DNA of 8,574 bases, taken from contig CAZUWV010000072.1 of assembly GCA_964624255.1 (NCBI GenBank), forward strand, positions 1-8,574. Direction: 5' to 3'. The translations under genes were made by a program, and so were the position numbers. The notes below the pieces were generated by a model. It was not told the origin of the DNA. It was given only the letters and a program-made list of their open reading frames with translations, and did not search any database. The stretch comes from JAUZQZ01 sp964624255. GTDB lineage: Bacteria > Pseudomonadota > Zetaproteobacteria > Mariprofundales > Mariprofundaceae. Position 1 is the first letter of the stretch. Each line of letters starts with the position of its first letter. Shown here in pieces: positions 7,395 to 8,574 of the stretch.

Positions 7395-8471
7395 TTATAG
7401 ATCAAACCGGATCAAAAGACAAGGACTGAACGGATTGAGTTCACCAATGGCCTGCCCCAGCCAGAGATTTACCGCACCAAAACCCAGTGCTCTCCTTTGG
7501 CCGCCACCACCCATAGCCAGTGCAATCAGCCAGGGAAGCGCATCCTGAATATTACCCCGCACCTCGACACGTCCAACAAAACCACCCAACGGGAAGCTGT
7601 GCCTGTTGCTTGCCGATTGCCTTTCTCCATCGGATACGGGAGCAAGGTCGGCACGTATGATCTGAAGCCCCGCAGCCAACTCGCGCGCGGCATTGCGGGC
7701 ATTGCGCGCCAAATCATGCCTTGCCCCTCCAGCGAGGATCTCTCCCGGAATGTCACGGTCGACCAGGTCCCACAGGCAGGTCTGATAAGCGCAATTGGCC
7801 AGCATTTCCGTGAGCGAAAACTCTCCTTGCGCCATCGCATGACGGGGTGGAACATACGGAGTTGGAAACTCAAGCGCCAGATGAGATGGCGGGTGACCAC
7901 GATAGCGCCTGCATTTGCTGTCGATGGTCTCCACATCCCCATACGCCATGTCTTCCACCCGAAACCGAATCGAATGGCCGCAAACAGACAGGCCGAGCAC
8001 CCCCATCGTATTCACGATGTCCTCAATGGTACACCGGGCCCGGATGGCATGACGTCCCCAGAAAGTGACCTTCAGCATAAAATCCAGTGTTTCGCATTCA
8101 CTCTCCAGCTCAACCGAGCGCAAGAAGACCGGCCGTGGCATGGACTCCTTTCTCACCGGGCAAAATGGCTTGTACAACCAGCGAACAGCACAACTGTTCG
8201 GATCCCTGCAAACAGGACTACCCCTGTTTTCGCCCTTATTGCAGGGGCTGTGACCATCTTGCGTTCCCCGGCAGGCAGCCTGCCACATTGCCGTATTGAA
8301 CAATCCCGACAGGGTTGTGCCCGGCGTACAACCTTTTTTCAATGCAAGGTAGAAGGGAGATTCAGCCCGGCAATGGGCAAGCATGACCTGTACGGGCAGA
8401 TCAAGGGGCGAAACCGCAGGCTTGTAATCCGACAAAAGAAAAGATTGATCATCATGCATCAGATCGCTCAT
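7395..8471 (-). CDS. cas6: Cas6 pre-crRNA processing endoribonuclease
   Basis: 358 residues, the RAMP-fold RNase that cuts CRISPR transcripts within repeats to give crRNAs. The C-terminal half is diagnostic: HSFPLGGFVGRVEVRG (291-306), the glycine-rich loop MGGGGQRRALGFGAVNLWLG (320-339), and before it WGRHAIRARCTIEDIVNTMG (138-157) and SVCGHSIRFRVEDM (162-175). The N-terminal half carries TPGTTLSGLF (49-58) and a cysteine cluster at C67, C77, C88, C94 and C104, a metal-site-like region seen in some bacterial Cas6 proteins. Many relatives have a His just before the glycine loop (HvG); here the position reads Met-Gly, so the catalytic residues are not obvious. The start has AAAGGGGG at 8477-8484. 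It is the first gene of the operon, separated from cas10 by 36 bases, not fused to the overlapping chain. Family call is good; the active site is not resolved. Confidence 0.82.
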   Translation of the reverse strand: MSDLMHDDQSFLLSDYKPAVSPLDLPVQVMLAHCRAESPFYLALKKGCTPGTTLSGLFNTAMWQAACRGTQDGHSPCNKGENRGSPVCRDPNSCAVRWLYKPFCPVRKESMPRPVFLRSVELESECETLDFMLKVTFWGRHAIRARCTIEDIVNTMGVLGLSVCGHSIRFRVEDMAYGDVETIDSKCRRYRGHPPSHLALEFPTPYVPPRHAMAQGEFSLTEMLANCAYQTCLWDLVDRDIPGEILAGGARHDLARNARNAARELAAGLQIIRADLAPVSDGERQSASNRHSFPLGGFVGRVEVRGNIQDALPWLIALAMGGGGQRRALGFGAVNLWLGQAIGELNPFSPCLLIRFDL

Positions 8472-8574
8472 GGTAACCCCCTTTCAATATTTCGCATTCG
8501 TAACTACTCGCATTCATACGAGCCTCTTGCAAAACTCCGGGTGGATGAGCGGCAATCCCGCTTTGAGTCCATTT
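8472..8574 (-). promoter_or_regulatory. Leader region upstream of cas6; no clear promoter
   Basis: This 103-base non-coding stretch is the only candidate promoter region for the operon in the window. It holds the cas6 RBS (AAAGGGGG, 8477-8484) and the direct repeats. A TTGCAA on the minus strand (8527-8532) could be a -35 element, but no -10 box lies at 16-18 bases, so I do not call a promoter. There is no CRISPR repeat. The outer part (8520-8574) may belong to a mobile element or another gene beyond the edge. Confidence 0.4.
8492..8518 (-). repeat. Pair of near-identical 11-base direct repeats upstream of cas6
   Basis: On the plus strand TCGCATTCGTA (8492-8502) and TCGCATTCATA (8508-8518) match at 10 of 11 positions with a 16-base period. 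They lie 21 bases or more upstream of the cas6 start, where a promoter or operator would be expected. Such spacing could suit tandem binding of a regulator, but two short copies may also be chance. Confidence 0.4.

Noticed and set aside
1..8574. CRISPR array within the window
   Set aside because: No 25-40 base direct repeats with regular spacing occur on either strand; the only direct repeats are the two 11-base copies in the cas6 leader.

Overview
The window holds most of a type III CRISPR-Cas effector operon, read entirely on the minus strand (right to left). In transcription order it encodes Cas6 (crRNA processing), an HD-less Cas10 with an intact GGDD motif, a Cas7-Cas5-Cas11 fusion, a tandem double Cas7 (Cas7-2x), a small Csx19-like protein, and a Cas7 with a large insertion that runs off the left edge. 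This gene set, with few, fused multi-domain subunits in place of separate Csm/Cmr subunits, matches the variant type III-D architecture (III-Dv / III-D2) known from Synechocystis. The assignment rests on motifs and architecture read by eye, not on a database search.

Layout: 8472-8574 is a short leader upstream of cas6. It carries two near-identical 11-base direct repeats and an edge sequence that might be the tip of an insertion sequence. cas6 (7395-8471) is followed by a 36-base gap with a perfect 7-bp hairpin next to the cas10 ribosome binding site. cas10 (5685-7358), cas7-5-11 (3545-5692), cas7-2x (2130-3548), csx19-like (1666-2133) and cas7-insertion (<1-1682) then overlap each other by 8, 4, 4 and 17 bases, each with a Shine-Dalgarno sequence inside the preceding gene. 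The five effector genes therefore look like one translationally coupled unit.

How it should work: Cas6 cuts pre-crRNA from an array outside the window. Cas10, Cas7-5-11, Cas7-2x, Cas7-insertion and Csx19 assemble on the crRNA. Cas7 active-site aspartates cut bound target RNA, and the Cas10 palm probably makes cyclic oligoadenylate. No CRISPR array, cas1/cas2, CARF effector or ring nuclease is in the window. The 560 residues of cas7-insertion visible here form an uninterrupted frame, so the gene is cut by the window edge and not broken. Its N-terminus resembles a cold-shock (OB-fold) domain.

Organism: a moderately GC-rich Gram-negative-type bacterium with strong Shine-Dalgarno sites and ATG starts, plausibly a proteobacterium. 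Nothing here fixes the taxon. There is no gene-free stretch longer than about 100 bases, and long plus-strand frames are shadows of the minus-strand genes.
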